A stretch of DNA of 64,000 nucleotides from a bacterium (GCA_016716565.1 JADJWC010000004.1:310001-374000), one strand, 5' to 3'. Shown: positions 16,602-25,661, counted from the stretch's first letter. Made by a program: numbers and translations. Notes: generated from the letters alone by a model not told the origin.

Positions 16602-17096
16602 ATGAAATATTTTACTAGAGAATGGTGTAATGGAAGGCTAAATGACGAACAATATCAGAAAGTTAAAAATTCTTATAGAAACTATATAAATAGAATCTAT
16701 TCAAAACTTCCAGCGACGATAAAAAAACTACTCAGGCAAAACGGTTTACATGATTCGCTGTTCAAATCAGTCCTGATAGACCAAAGAAAGAATTATCTGC
16801 ATATTAAATTTCTATCCGGCGATTTACAAATGGGGTATTTTGAGTTTGAAATTGTCTATATAGGAATAAATTTATCGAATAAAATAATAGATGATCTTTT
16901 TAGAATATTTCGGAATGAGAAAACAGAGTTTCTGTATGACGAAATAAGAATGATCGAAAAAAATAAGTTTGAGCACAGTATGATTTTTTATCCAAAAGGT
17001 GAGGTTGAACTTACCTGTAAGCAAATTACTTGTGGAATTGTTAAAAAAATTAAAAATAGAGAGATAAAACAGAGAAAGTTTCAAGTAATAGTTTAA
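16602..17096 (+). CDS. Small protein resembling DUF4085, unknown function
   Basis: A 164-residue soluble protein, rich in Lys and Asn. Its opening MKYFTREWCNGRL recalls the DUF4085 family, whose members start with a similar aromatic motif; this is recognition by eye and only tentative. No catalytic motif, signal or membrane segment is seen. Three bases separate it from the next gene, so the two are likely one transcript. Confidence 0.6.
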   Translation: MKYFTREWCNGRLNDEQYQKVKNSYRNYINRIYSKLPATIKKLLRQNGLHDSLFKSVLIDQRKNYLHIKFLSGDLQMGYFEFEIVYIGINLSNKIIDDLFRIFRNEKTEFLYDEIRMIEKNKFEHSMIFYPKGEVELTCKQITCGIVKKIKNREIKQRKFQVIV

Positions 17097-17099
17097 TCA

Positions 17100-17630
17100 A
17101 TGGAAACTGTTCTAGAACATAAGTTACTGAGCTCATACAAAAATGAAATGATTTCATATATGAATTCTCATCCCGAACATTTCGAGGAAGCAATTGAATT
17201 AGCAGTTTCAAATAAGCAGCCTTATTCGTGGAGAGCAGCTTTTGTTTTGTGGAGCATTATTGAGGAGAATGATAAGCGAATTAAGAAGCATATTAATAGA
17301 ATAGTAAAAGCTGTTAAGGATAAAAGTGATGGTCATCAGCGGGAACTTCTTAAAATTCTTTTGATGATGGAATTGGATGAAAAGTATGAAGGCGTTCTGT
17401 TTGATATTTGTATGAATGTCTGGGAACAGATAAATAAATCACCTTCAGTAAGAATTAATGCATTAAAAATGATAATCAAGATTGCAGGTAAACATCCGGA
17501 ACTCAAAAAAGAAATTTTATTCCTTGCACAGGACCATTATTTGGAAACTTTGTCACCGGGTGTAAGACATTCAGTCAAAAAAATTATGAGTGAACTCAAT
17601 AATAGTACTGTTGTTTGTGATAATGATTGA
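17100..17630 (+). CDS. HEAT-like helical repeat protein, unknown function
   Basis: A 176-residue all-helical protein whose helices come in pairs of about 30-35 residues (YSWRAAFVLWSIIEEN, RINALKMIIKIAGKHPEL), in the manner of HEAT/ARM repeats. No enzyme motif. Follows the DUF4085-like gene by three bases. HEAT-type proteins usually bind other proteins; the partner is unknown. Confidence 0.6.
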   Translation: METVLEHKLLSSYKNEMISYMNSHPEHFEEAIELAVSNKQPYSWRAAFVLWSIIEENDKRIKKHINRIVKAVKDKSDGHQRELLKILLMMELDEKYEGVLFDICMNVWEQINKSPSVRINALKMIIKIAGKHPELKKEILFLAQDHYLETLSPGVRHSVKKIMSELNNSTVVCDND

Positions 17631-17663
17631 AAAATTATACTAGTAACTATCGGAGTAAATGCA

Positions 17664-18221
17664 ATGAAAAAAATATTATTCGTTTTCATTTTCGGTATCA
17701 GTTTCCTTTGGGAAACTAGTTTTGGTCAGGATTCAGTCTCTTTCCCTGTTAAACTGGATGAAACCGGATTCCGTGAAGTGATTGCCAAAGTTGATGACCT
17801 TTACATAAGCGGACAACCTGATAAAGAATCGTTTGCTAAATTAAAGTCTGATGGTGTGACGACAATTGTAAATCTTCGCACTCCTTCTGAAATGGAAAAC
17901 AGAGAATATGTTCCTTTTGATGAAGCCGCAGTTGTTGATAGTCTCGGGATGGAATATGTTCACATTCCGCTTGGAGGCGAAGAGTATCCGTACACTCCTG
18001 AAGCAGTCAAGAAATTTGCGGACGCAATAGCAAATGCTGATGGTAAAGTTCTATTGCACTGTACAGTTGCACGACGTGCGAGTCATATGTTCGCAGCATA
18101 TTTAATTCAGTATAAAAATTTTCCTCCTGAAAAAGCAATAGAATATGCAAAAGCTGTCAACTTTGGTGACTGGCCATTGGAAGGATTGCTTGACAAGAAG
18201 TTGAGAGTTGAATTCGAATAG
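17664..18221 (+). CDS. Secreted DUF442/dual-specificity phosphatase-like protein
   Basis: A 185-residue protein with a cleavable signal peptide (ends near SFGQDS) and a phosphatase-fold domain. The motif HCTVARRAS keeps the Cys and an Arg five residues later, the spacing seen in the DUF442 (beta-lactamase hydrolase-like) group rather than the CX5R of classical tyrosine phosphatases. ISGQPDKESF and VNLRTPSEM near the N-terminus are also typical of that group. Likely periplasmic; substrate unknown. Confidence 0.8.
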   Translation: MKKILFVFIFGISFLWETSFGQDSVSFPVKLDETGFREVIAKVDDLYISGQPDKESFAKLKSDGVTTIVNLRTPSEMENREYVPFDEAAVVDSLGMEYVHIPLGGEEYPYTPEAVKKFADAIANADGKVLLHCTVARRASHMFAAYLIQYKNFPPEKAIEYAKAVNFGDWPLEGLLDKKLRVEFE

Positions 18222-18280
18222 TTCTATTTGAAATTGTTATCTTTGTAGTAAAATATAGAGCCTCATAAAGAAGGGAATTA

Positions 18281-19258
18281 ATGAAAGCAGTATTTTATTC
18301 TGAATATGGCCCACCTGAAGTTCTTCATCTTCAAGAAACTGAGAAACCGGTTCCAAAAGAGAATGAGGTTCTGATAAAAGTTCATACATCAACAGTTACA
18401 GCCACTGATTGCGTTTTCAGAAGAGGCGAACCGAAATTTTCAAGATTGTTCACAGGACTTACCAAACCAAAAAATCAAGTTTTAGGAAGTGAATTTGCCG
18501 GCGAGATTGAAGCTGTTGGGAACTCAGTTAATTCATTTCAAGTAGGTGATAAAGTTGTAGGAACAACTCCAGGTTACGGATCGTATGCAGAATATATTTG
18601 TCTGCAGGAAAATAAATCTACAATTGCCAAAATACCATCTAATAAAAATTATGAAGAAGCAATTTCCTGCTGTGATGGATTTTTAACTTCACTGCCTTTC
18701 CTTCGGGATAAAGGAAAAATTCAAAAAGGAAATAAAGTTTTGATCATCGGTGCATCGGGAAGCGTTGGCTCGGCTGCAGTTCAGCTTGCACATTATTTTG
18801 ATGCTGAGGTTACAGGTGTTTGCAGCACTTCGAGCATAGATTTAGTAAAATCAATTGGTGCCGATAAAGTAGTCGATTACACCAAAGATGATTTCACAAG
18901 AAACGGTGAAACTTATGATATTATCTTTGATCTGGTAGGAAAAACCAGTTTTTCCAAGTGCAAAAATTCTTTAAAGCAAAATGGAAAATTTCTACAGGCT
19001 GCGATTACACTGAAAGTAATTCCTTCAGTTCTTTGGACTTCAATCTTCTCAAATAAAAAATTTTTGATAATGGCGACCGGATTAAGACCACCGGTTGAAC
19101 GATCCAGGGATCTTAACTTCATCACACAACTAGTTGAAAAAGGTGAAATTAAACCCGTCATAGATAAAATATTCACTATGGAAGAAATTGCAGAAGCTCA
19201 TCGGTATGTTGATACAGGACATAAAAAGGGAAATGTTTTGATAAAAGTATCGGTCTAG
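18281..19258 (+). CDS. Medium-chain NAD(P)-dependent alcohol dehydrogenase / quinone oxidoreductase-like
   Basis: A 325-residue MDR-family oxidoreductase, cytoplasmic. GROES-like N-terminal domain (MKAVFYSEYGPPEVLHL; SEFAGEIEAVG) and a Rossmann domain with the nucleotide motif VLIIGASGSVGSAAVQLA (about 150-167). The cysteine and histidine ligands of the catalytic zinc are not evident, so it is closer to zinc-independent quinone reductases. Convergent with the next gene. Substrate unknown. Confidence 0.87.
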   Translation: MKAVFYSEYGPPEVLHLQETEKPVPKENEVLIKVHTSTVTATDCVFRRGEPKFSRLFTGLTKPKNQVLGSEFAGEIEAVGNSVNSFQVGDKVVGTTPGYGSYAEYICLQENKSTIAKIPSNKNYEEAISCCDGFLTSLPFLRDKGKIQKGNKVLIIGASGSVGSAAVQLAHYFDAEVTGVCSTSSIDLVKSIGADKVVDYTKDDFTRNGETYDIIFDLVGKTSFSKCKNSLKQNGKFLQAAITLKVIPSVLWTSIFSNKKFLIMATGLRPPVERSRDLNFITQLVEKGEIKPVIDKIFTMEEIAEAHRYVDTGHKKGNVLIKVSV

Positions 19259-19283
19259 TCTGATTATTGTACCTCAACCCAAC

Positions 19284-19547
19284 TCATCGCGGTAAAGGAA
19301 AACGGATTGTCAATAACGCAAGCATAACAGCTGTTTTATTCAGCGCACCTGCATCAATTGCTTGTGTGTGGGAATGAACAGCGCCTTCCAAACCAGCACC
19401 TGTTGATATTGCAAGTTTTATAAGTGCTCTGGTTTTTTCTGTCAACGGCCCGGCTTTGTGAACTGCAATTCCAAGCTCCTCATAAGCTTTAGCAACTTCC
19501 GGAAAATCTTTCTTAAATTTCTTAAATCTTTTTGGTAATTGCTTCAT
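19284..19547 (-). CDS. Carboxymuconolactone decarboxylase-like protein, probably frameshifted near its end
   Basis: Small AhpD/CMD-fold protein, 87 residues as read. The core GPLTEKTRALIKLAISTGAG and HSHTQAIDAGAL is clearly of the family; the redox CxxC of AhpD is absent (EGAVHSH instead). The frame ends at FPLPR, but the next frame continues with TAMSWVEVQ and a stop at 19264-19266, which is how family members normally end. A single missing base in the AAA at 19294-19296 (plus-strand) would restore this. The start has AGGGAGG 7 nt upstream. It may be a sequencing slip or recent decay. Confidence 0.75.
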   Translation of the reverse strand: MKQLPKRFKKFKKDFPEVAKAYEELGIAVHKAGPLTEKTRALIKLAISTGAGLEGAVHSHTQAIDAGALNKTAVMLALLTIRFPLPR

Positions 19548-19572
19548 TGGTATCCTCCCTGATTTTTGAATT

Positions 19573-20628
19573 TCATTTACTCAACAACAAATAATAAAAA
19601 GATGTTGACAAAAAATAGCGAATTCGTTTAAATCCCTTTCTATCCCCAGATAAATGCCAACAGTAATTCACAATCTCTTTGAACTTCGGAAACATAGATA
19701 TTATTTCCTCGACGTCTTTTGCATAAAAGGATTTTCTGCTTGAAACAAATTTCTTGAATAGCTTTCTAGACAATGGTGCTAACAAAGCGTACCAAATAAT
19801 TGTAATTATCATCGCTCTTAACAACATTAATAAAACCGACATCGCAATATTATCTTCGAGCTCCGGATAGACGTAAGATAGGATAATTACACTTGCAGAT
19901 AAAATAATTATGAATATTCCGGTTGGACGCAGAAACCAGCTTTTCTTTCTTCGTTTTTCTTTCACAGGAAGTTCTTCTTTTGCCTTAATTTCTAAAAATG
20001 ACGGGATCTGATTCTTGTTATGATTTATTTTTATTGGCAGTCGTCCAGCATAAATTCCTATGAAAATTCCCGCAGCTAAATGAAGCAGTACATATCCAGC
20101 AATTAAAATGTAACCGTAATTTATGTCAGGATGACTTCTATTAAATATTTCAACAGATACCTGCTTAATAAAAATATCCAATGATGCCCACAGAGTATTT
20201 CCAAACAGAATAGTGAGCACTACAATTTTTTGAATACCTGAAAAGAATAGTACCAAAAGTCCAAGCATAAGTGCCGATAGCTTGAAAAATCTTTTTGTTA
20301 AGAATAATAAAAATCCCAAAACACCTTGAAGAGAAACCGCTAAATAAGCAGTGAGTGGAGAATGGGGACTGACAACCGCCTTGATCAAGATTACAATCAA
20401 CGTAGCCTTCAATATATCTTTATTACTCTTTGAAAACAGAGCGATCAGTGAAATGAAAAGCACAGCTGCGGAAGCAATAAATAATCCTCTGAATGGGATA
20501 GTTAGTGCGTGAAGTATTCCACCGAAAGCAGATTCACTAAAAGCCCAAAGAGCAACAAGCTTCAGGTAGCTTATTCTATCACTAATTATATCTGCGTTTG
20601 CCGGCTCTATTTCTTTTAGATTATTCAT
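19573..20628 (-). CDS. Multi-pass membrane protein, unknown function
   Basis: A 351-residue protein with about eight hydrophobic segments in two groups: six within residues 25-200 and two or more after a charged loop (around 210-230, KEELPVKEKRRKKSW). Gly-rich helices such as FSESAFGGILHALTIPFRGLF at the start give it a transporter-like look, loosely reminiscent of ECF transporter membrane components, but no family was recognised and no ATPase gene is near. Minus strand, between the CMD-like gene and a divergent lipoprotein. Confidence 0.65.
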   Translation of the reverse strand: MNNLKEIEPANADIISDRISYLKLVALWAFSESAFGGILHALTIPFRGLFIASAAVLFISLIALFSKSNKDILKATLIVILIKAVVSPHSPLTAYLAVSLQGVLGFLLFLTKRFFKLSALMLGLLVLFFSGIQKIVVLTILFGNTLWASLDIFIKQVSVEIFNRSHPDINYGYILIAGYVLLHLAAGIFIGIYAGRLPIKINHNKNQIPSFLEIKAKEELPVKEKRRKKSWFLRPTGIFIIILSASVIILSYVYPELEDNIAMSVLLMLLRAMIITIIWYALLAPLSRKLFKKFVSSRKSFYAKDVEEIISMFPKFKEIVNYCWHLSGDRKGFKRIRYFLSTSFYYLLLSK

Positions 20629-20857
20629 TTATATAGAAATTATTGGGTGAAATATTGGAAAATGTTTGATTTGAAAAAAAATTATCTCAACTCAATTTAA
20701 GTCTGCAATTAAAATCAAATACTTGATTCTTAACCAGAATTTGATAGATTACAACAGAGAATAAAAATATTGTTGGGGGAAATTCTCACTCATCACTTTC
20801 TGGCAAATCTTTAAAGAATTTCTCCGCTTATATTTATTAATTTTTCTGGAGGTTGCA

Positions 20858-21355
20858 ATGAAAAAGTTGTTCATCCTGATCCTGCCAATAACATTATTCG
20901 GATTATTATCCTGCTCAAGCGAACCAGAGATAGATTTAGTAGCAGAGAGAGACAATGCTCTTCAGATTTTGGAAAATTTTAACAAAGCACATGAGGAAAG
21001 AAATCTTGATTTGCTGCTTTCTTGCTTTTCTGATAAGCCAGATATTATCATACTCGGCACTGATGAAAATGAGCTGTGGGTAGATAAAGTTTCGTTTGGA
21101 CAGGCTCAAAAACGTGCTTACGAAACATTTGCTAATGTAAAATTATCCGAAAGAGATAAAGTCCTACACTTATGTAAAACTGGCGGTCAAGCTTGGTTCT
21201 ATATGAGAGTTAACTGGTATGTAGAATCTGCCGGTAAACAATTTACATTTGATGGAATAAGAACCACCGGCGTACTTGAAAAAGATAATGATAAGTGGCA
21301 GATCGTACAGTTGCACACTTCTATGCCGGTTAAAGGGCAGGTGGTGGAGTACTAG
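20858..21355 (+). CDS. Lipoprotein with SnoaL/DUF4440-like (NTF2-fold) domain
   Basis: A 165-residue lipoprotein: signal with lipobox GLLSC (C19), then one NTF2-like domain (residues about 30-160) with the helix ALQILENFNKAHEERNLD, the strand DIIILGTDE and the ending KWQIVQLHTS typical of SnoaL_3/DUF4440 proteins. Preceded by GGAGG. Such domains bind small molecules or act as steroid-isomerase-like enzymes; the role here is unknown. Confidence 0.8.
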   Translation: MKKLFILILPITLFGLLSCSSEPEIDLVAERDNALQILENFNKAHEERNLDLLLSCFSDKPDIIILGTDENELWVDKVSFGQAQKRAYETFANVKLSERDKVLHLCKTGGQAWFYMRVNWYVESAGKQFTFDGIRTTGVLEKDNDKWQIVQLHTSMPVKGQVVEY

Positions 21356-21559
21356 AATTGTCGATTTGATTTTCTAGCAAGTAATTATTTAATAAGGTAG
21401 AAACACTGGACATTGTGAAATATTGTTTGTATGCAGGACAAGCTTATTTGATGATTTTAAAAGTATTATAAAAAAAACAGTTCTTGGGAACTATTGATTC
21501 CCCGTGAATGTTATTTGGTTGTGCTCTTTAATCAATTAATTAATAACAACGGAGGAATT

Positions 21560-22198
21560 ATGAAAAAAATATTAGGCTCCTTAATCGTTCTATTTACTTT
21601 CTCATCTTTATTAGCTCAGCAAACAACTCGCCTTCAGGTAATTCACAATGCTGCAGATCCAGTTGCTGCGGTTGTTGATGTTTATGTGAATGGGAATTTG
21701 GCAATTGATAATTTTGAATTCAGAAAGGCGACACCTTTCATTGACATACCGGCAAATACTTTATTGAATATTGGTATTGCACCGGGGAACAGCGGTTCTG
21801 TAAATGATACTATTAAAAATTTTCAGGCGACTTTAAATAAAAATAAAAAGTACGTTCTGATAGCTAATGGCGTTTTAGACCCATCTCAATTCAGTCCAAA
21901 CCCGGACGGAAAAAATATAAGTTTCACATTGTTCGCAAAAGATAATATACGTGAACAGGGTGTAAGCTGGAATAAAGTTGATTTTGTAGTAGTACACGGT
22001 TCAACTGATGCACCGACAGTTGATGTACTAGCTGAACGCGTTTATTCAGAAGGTTACTCAGATATATCCGTTGAAGCAGAAACCGGTAGTATAAATGGTA
22101 TAGAAGGTGTGACAGAATCAGGATTAAGATTAGTAAATAACGCATCCTATGGAGATATCACAAATTATAAGAGATTATTTCCGACTGAGTACATTTAA
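21560..22198 (+). CDS. DUF4397 repeat protein, N-terminal fragment (frameshifted)
   Basis: Front part of a secreted surface protein. Start at 21560 has GGAGG seven bases upstream and is followed by a signal peptide (MKKILGSLIVLFTFSSLLAQ). Then comes one DUF4397 module (TRLQVIHNAADP ... VDFVVVHGSTDAP). The frame ends at 22198, exactly where the module would continue as LKITPGNNNK: two bases are missing, one in TTT at 22194-22196 and one in CCC at 22205-22207. The rest of the protein continues in another frame in the next entry. Repaired, the gene would run 21560 to 24093. Confidence 0.8.
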   Translation: MKKILGSLIVLFTFSSLLAQQTTRLQVIHNAADPVAAVVDVYVNGNLAIDNFEFRKATPFIDIPANTLLNIGIAPGNSGSVNDTIKNFQATLNKNKKYVLIANGVLDPSQFSPNPDGKNISFTLFAKDNIREQGVSWNKVDFVVVHGSTDAPTVDVLAERVYSEGYSDISVEAETGSINGIEGVTESGLRLVNNASYGDITNYKRLFPTEYI

Positions 22199-24056
22199 AA
22201 ATTACCCTGGAAATAATAATAAAATTGTCGTCGCAGAATTTGAAGCTAATTTAACAGGACTTGGCGGTGGTGCTGCAGTGGTGTTTGCTTCAGGTTTTCT
22301 TGATCCAACTGTAAACCAGAACGGTGCAGCTTTCGGTCTTTTTGCCGCTTTACCAAATGGAACAGTAGTAGAATTTCCAATGGTTCAACCAATGGCAAGA
22401 TTACAGGTAATTCATAATGCTGCTGATCCAATTGCAGCTTCAGTTGATGTTTACCTTAATGGATCATTGGCATTAGATAATTTTGGTTTCAGAACTGCAA
22501 CACCTTTCATTGATGTGCCTGCAGGAGTTGAAATCAATATAGGAATTGCGCCTGGTAACAGTGGTTCAGTTAACGATACTATAAAGAACTTTGCAGTAAC
22601 TTTTGAAAACGGAAAAACTTATGTTGGTGTTGCTAATGGTGTTCTTGATCCATCTCAATTTACGGCTAATCCCGATGGAAGAAATATAGCTTTTACAATA
22701 TTTGCCAAGGATGGAATCCGTGAAGAAGGAATGTCGCAGAATAAAGTTGATTTCGTAGTATTGCATGGATCTACGGATGCACCAACCGTTGATGTTATTG
22801 CCAGAAATGTTGCTACACTTGTAGATAATGCAGCTTATAGTGATTTTACAGATTACATTCAGGTACCTGCTGGTTCCTACATTCTTGATATTACACCTGG
22901 TGATGATAATAACACAATCGTCGCATCATTTGAAGCTGATCTTTCTGGTTTAGGTGGCGGTGCAGCAGTTGTTTTCGCATCTGGGTTCTTAAATCCGGCA
23001 GGTAACCAGAACGGTTCACCATTTGGATTATTTGCAGCGCTTCCAAACGGAACTGTTGTAGAACTACCAGCAGTTGCTCCTTTTGCAAGATTACAAGTAA
23101 TTCACAACGCTGCAGATCCGATAGCATCAAGTGTTGATGTTTATTTGAACGGAACACTTGCACTTGACAACTTTGCATTCAGGACCGCTACTCCTTACAT
23201 AGATGTACCGGCAGGTGTTGATATCAATATTGGTATTGCACCTGGAAACAGTGGTTCAGTAAATGATACAATTAAAAACTTTGTGGTCAATTTTGCAAAC
23301 GGTGGTACTTACGTTGCGATTGCAAATGGAGTTGTTGATCCTACTGGCTTTGCACCGAATCCAAACGGAAGAGATATCGCTTTCACACTATTTGCTAAAA
23401 ATGATGCAAGAGAAACAGCAAACAGTAATAATAAAGTTGATTTGTTTGCAGTTCACGGTTCAACTGATGCACCAACTGTTAATATATTTGGTCTTGGAAT
23501 TTACCTGACGAATGTTTCATATGGTGATTTAAGTAATTATGTATCAGTTCCCGCCTGGAGAAACTGGATAGTAATTACAACACCCTGGCCTAACTTTTCA
23601 GTGGTCGGAGTTTGGAGTGCTGACTTGAGAGGACTTGGTGGAAATTCAGCGGTTGTATTTGCATCAGGTTTCCTTGATCCATCTTCAAATCAGAATGGTG
23701 AGTCATTCGGATTATTTGCTGCCCTCGCAAATGGTACTGTTGTAGAATTACCTCAACTTTATGGAAATGAAGCACAGAATGCACTAAATAAAGTTATGGA
23801 TGAAAATAATGAGAGTGTATCGGTAGTTAGTGATTTTAATCTGGAACAAAACTATCCGAACCCATTCAATCCTTCTACATCAATTAAGTTTACAGTGCCA
23901 ACAAGTGAATTTGTATCCTTAAAAATTTATGATGTTCTTGGAAATGAAGTTAGCACCCTGGTAAACGAGCAGAAAGCTCCCGGTGCTTATGAAGTTCGAT
24001 TCGATGCCGGTAATCTTATCAAGCGGAGTATATATTTACAAATTACAAGCTGGTAA
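22149..24056 (+). CDS. DUF4397 repeat protein, main fragment with T9SS sorting domain (frameshifted at both ends)
   Basis: Continuation of the preceding fragment; useful coding in this frame begins near 22197, not at the nominal ATG. It holds the end of module one, two complete modules of about 225 residues that are close copies of each other (each with LQVIHNAADPIA, DNF.FRTATP, IGIAPGNSGSVNDTIKNF, VFASGFL), and the T9SS type A sorting domain (EQNYPNPFNPSTSIKFTVP, LKIYDVLGNEV). One extra A at 24018 throws the last strands out of frame; repaired, the protein ends SSGVYIYKLQAGN...RKLMLMK at 24093. Predicted to be exported by T9SS and held at the cell surface. DUF4397 function is not established. 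Confidence 0.8.
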   Translation: MEISQIIRDYFRLSTFKNYPGNNNKIVVAEFEANLTGLGGGAAVVFASGFLDPTVNQNGAAFGLFAALPNGTVVEFPMVQPMARLQVIHNAADPIAASVDVYLNGSLALDNFGFRTATPFIDVPAGVEINIGIAPGNSGSVNDTIKNFAVTFENGKTYVGVANGVLDPSQFTANPDGRNIAFTIFAKDGIREEGMSQNKVDFVVLHGSTDAPTVDVIARNVATLVDNAAYSDFTDYIQVPAGSYILDITPGDDNNTIVASFEADLSGLGGGAAVVFASGFLNPAGNQNGSPFGLFAALPNGTVVELPAVAPFARLQVIHNAADPIASSVDVYLNGTLALDNFAFRTATPYIDVPAGVDINIGIAPGNSGSVNDTIKNFVVNFANGGTYVAIANGVVDPTGFAPNPNGRDIAFTLFAKNDARETANSNNKVDLFAVHGSTDAPTVNIFGLGIYLTNVSYGDLSNYVSVPAWRNWIVITTPWPNFSVVGVWSADLRGLGGNSAVVFASGFLDPSSNQNGESFGLFAALANGTVVELPQLYGNEAQNALNKVMDENNESVSVVSDFNLEQNYPNPFNPSTSIKFTVPTSEFVSLKIYDVLGNEVSTLVNEQKAPGAYEVRFDAGNLIKRSIYLQITSW

Positions 24057-24117
24057 CTTTACCCAAACAAGAAAACTTATGTTGATGAAATAAGATCTCA
24101 AGTGAATCTGTTCAATT

Positions 24118-24146
24118 AGCCCTCTGAGCAAGAGGGCTTTCTTTTT
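24118..24146 (+). terminator. Rho-independent terminator after the DUF4397 gene
   Basis: Stem AGCCCTCT (24118-24125), loop GAGCA, AGAGGGCT (24131-24138), then TTCTTTTT. Confidence 0.85.
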
Positions 24147-24256
24147 ACGAATGTAATACTATGACCAAAAAGTCATAATTTTTATTTCAAGTTTTCTTTT
24201 CATCACGGCCTTAGCTATATTTGCGCAATTCTAAATTATCAGGAATCCCATAACTT

Positions 24257-24490
24257 ATGCAAAAACAATATGATATAGCTGTGCTTGGTGGTGGACCCGG
24301 AGGCTACGTTGCAGCTATCAGAGCGGGTCAACTAGGATTTAAGACTGTCGTAATTGACAAGGATAACCTGGGTGGTATCTGTCTCAACTGGGGCTGTATT
24401 CCTACCAAGTCTCTTCTAAAGAATGCTGAAATTTATGATCAAATTAAAAACCATGGTGATGAATTTGGAATTAAAAATATCAGGACTTGA
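24257..24490 (+). CDS. lpd: Dihydrolipoamide dehydrogenase, N-terminal fragment (frameshifted)
   Basis: First 77 codons of the flavoprotein E3 that reoxidises dihydrolipoamide in 2-oxoacid dehydrogenase complexes. The FAD-binding motif GGGPGGYVAAIRAGQLG and the redox disulfide GGICLNWGCIPTKSLL are intact. The frame then breaks at the A-run 24473-24477; with one A fewer it reads on as IKISGLDFDFNKIIKRSRDIS. A second break (one A missing at 24545-24549) and a third around 24581-24590 follow before the frame of the next entry. As written, no functional E3 can be made from this locus. Confidence 0.88.
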   Translation: MQKQYDIAVLGGGPGGYVAAIRAGQLGFKTVVIDKDNLGGICLNWGCIPTKSLLKNAEIYDQIKNHGDEFGIKNIRT

Positions 24491-24578
24491 TTTCGACTTC
24501 AACAAAATTATCAAAAGAAGTCGAGATATATCAGACCGCATTTCAAAAACGTTGAGATACTCATAAAGAAAAATAAAG

Positions 24579-25661
24579 TTGATCAGAGTAAGAGGTTTGG
24601 GAAAACTTTTTCTAAATAAATCGATTGAAATTTTCGATGATAAAGGGAAAGTAATTGAAACAATAAAATCAGATAAAATTATAATTGCAACTGGTGCCCG
24701 ACCAAGAAATATTCCTGCGATTCCTGTTGATAGAAAAAATATCATTACAAGTACAGAAGCAATGATACTCGATAAGCAGCCAAAAGATTTGATTGTTATC
24801 GGAGCTGGTGCTATTGGAATTGAGTTTGCATATTTTTATTCTACACTTGGAACAAAGGTTACCATAATTGAAATGCTTAAACATATTCTGCCGATAGAGG
24901 ATGAAGAGGTTTCAGTTGCACTCGAAAAGAATTTTAAGAAAAGGGGAATTGAGATTCTTACGAACGCAACGGTTGAAAAAGCTGAAGTAAAAGGAAATAA
25001 AGTTAATGTAACAGTAAATGTGAATGGTGAAAAGAAACTATTAAATGCAGAAAAAGTACTTAATGCAATTGGTGTTGTTGGAAATGTTGAAGGAATTGGA
25101 CTTGAAGATCTAGGAATTCAAGTTGAAAAAAATCATATTAAAGTAAACAAAGAAACATATGAGACAAATGTTCCAGGAGTTTTTGCAATTGGTGATGTGA
25201 TTGGTCCGCCGTGGTTAGCTCACGTTGCTTCTGCAGAAGGAATTCATTGTGTTGAGCACATTAAAGGAATCCACCATCCGCCAATCAATTATGATAACAT
25301 TCCTGGTTGTACGTATTGCCAGCCTCAAGTTGCAAGTGTTGGATTAACCGAATCAAAAGCAAAAGAAAAAGGCTACGAAATTAAAGTTGGCAAATTTCCA
25401 TTTATGGCAAGTGGAAAAGCTTTTGCAATTGGTGAACGTGAAGGATTTGTGAAAATGATTTTTGATGCAAAGTACGGAGAAATTCTTGGTGTACACATTA
25501 TTGGAAGTGAAGCAACTGAAATGATTGCTGAAGTAACTCTTGCTCGTTCTCTTGAAGCTACAGGTGAGTCAATTATTAAAACAATTCACGCCCATCCAAC
25601 TCTTTCTGAATCTATTATGGAAGCTGCTGCTCAAGCTTATGGAGAAGCAATACATATTTAG
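24579..25661 (+). CDS. lpd: Dihydrolipoamide dehydrogenase, C-terminal fragment (frameshifted)
   Basis: Remaining 360 codons of the E3 flavoprotein, uninterrupted. NAD-binding motif VIGAGAIGIEFAYFYSTLG, the FAD-contact segment GVFAIGDVIG, and the dimer-interface HAHPTLSESIMEAA with the catalytic His of E3 are all present. The nominal TTG start is only where the frame opens and has no ribosome site. Followed directly by lipB, so it belongs to the lipoate/2-oxoacid dehydrogenase cluster. Confidence 0.88.
   Translation: MIRVRGLGKLFLNKSIEIFDDKGKVIETIKSDKIIIATGARPRNIPAIPVDRKNIITSTEAMILDKQPKDLIVIGAGAIGIEFAYFYSTLGTKVTIIEMLKHILPIEDEEVSVALEKNFKKRGIEILTNATVEKAEVKGNKVNVTVNVNGEKKLLNAEKVLNAIGVVGNVEGIGLEDLGIQVEKNHIKVNKETYETNVPGVFAIGDVIGPPWLAHVASAEGIHCVEHIKGIHHPPINYDNIPGCTYCQPQVASVGLTESKAKEKGYEIKVGKFPFMASGKAFAIGEREGFVKMIFDAKYGEILGVHIIGSEATEMIAEVTLARSLEATGESIIKTIHAHPTLSESIMEAAAQAYGEAIHI

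Noticed and set aside
19573..20628. ECF transporter membrane component
   Set aside because: Only a loose resemblance of hydrophobic pattern; no ATPase genes next to it and no recognisable substrate-binding motif.
21560..24056. Tandem repeats as a CRISPR or phage tail-fibre signal
   Set aside because: The repetition is at protein-module scale (about 690 bases per unit) in a DUF4397 coding region with a signal peptide and T9SS tag.
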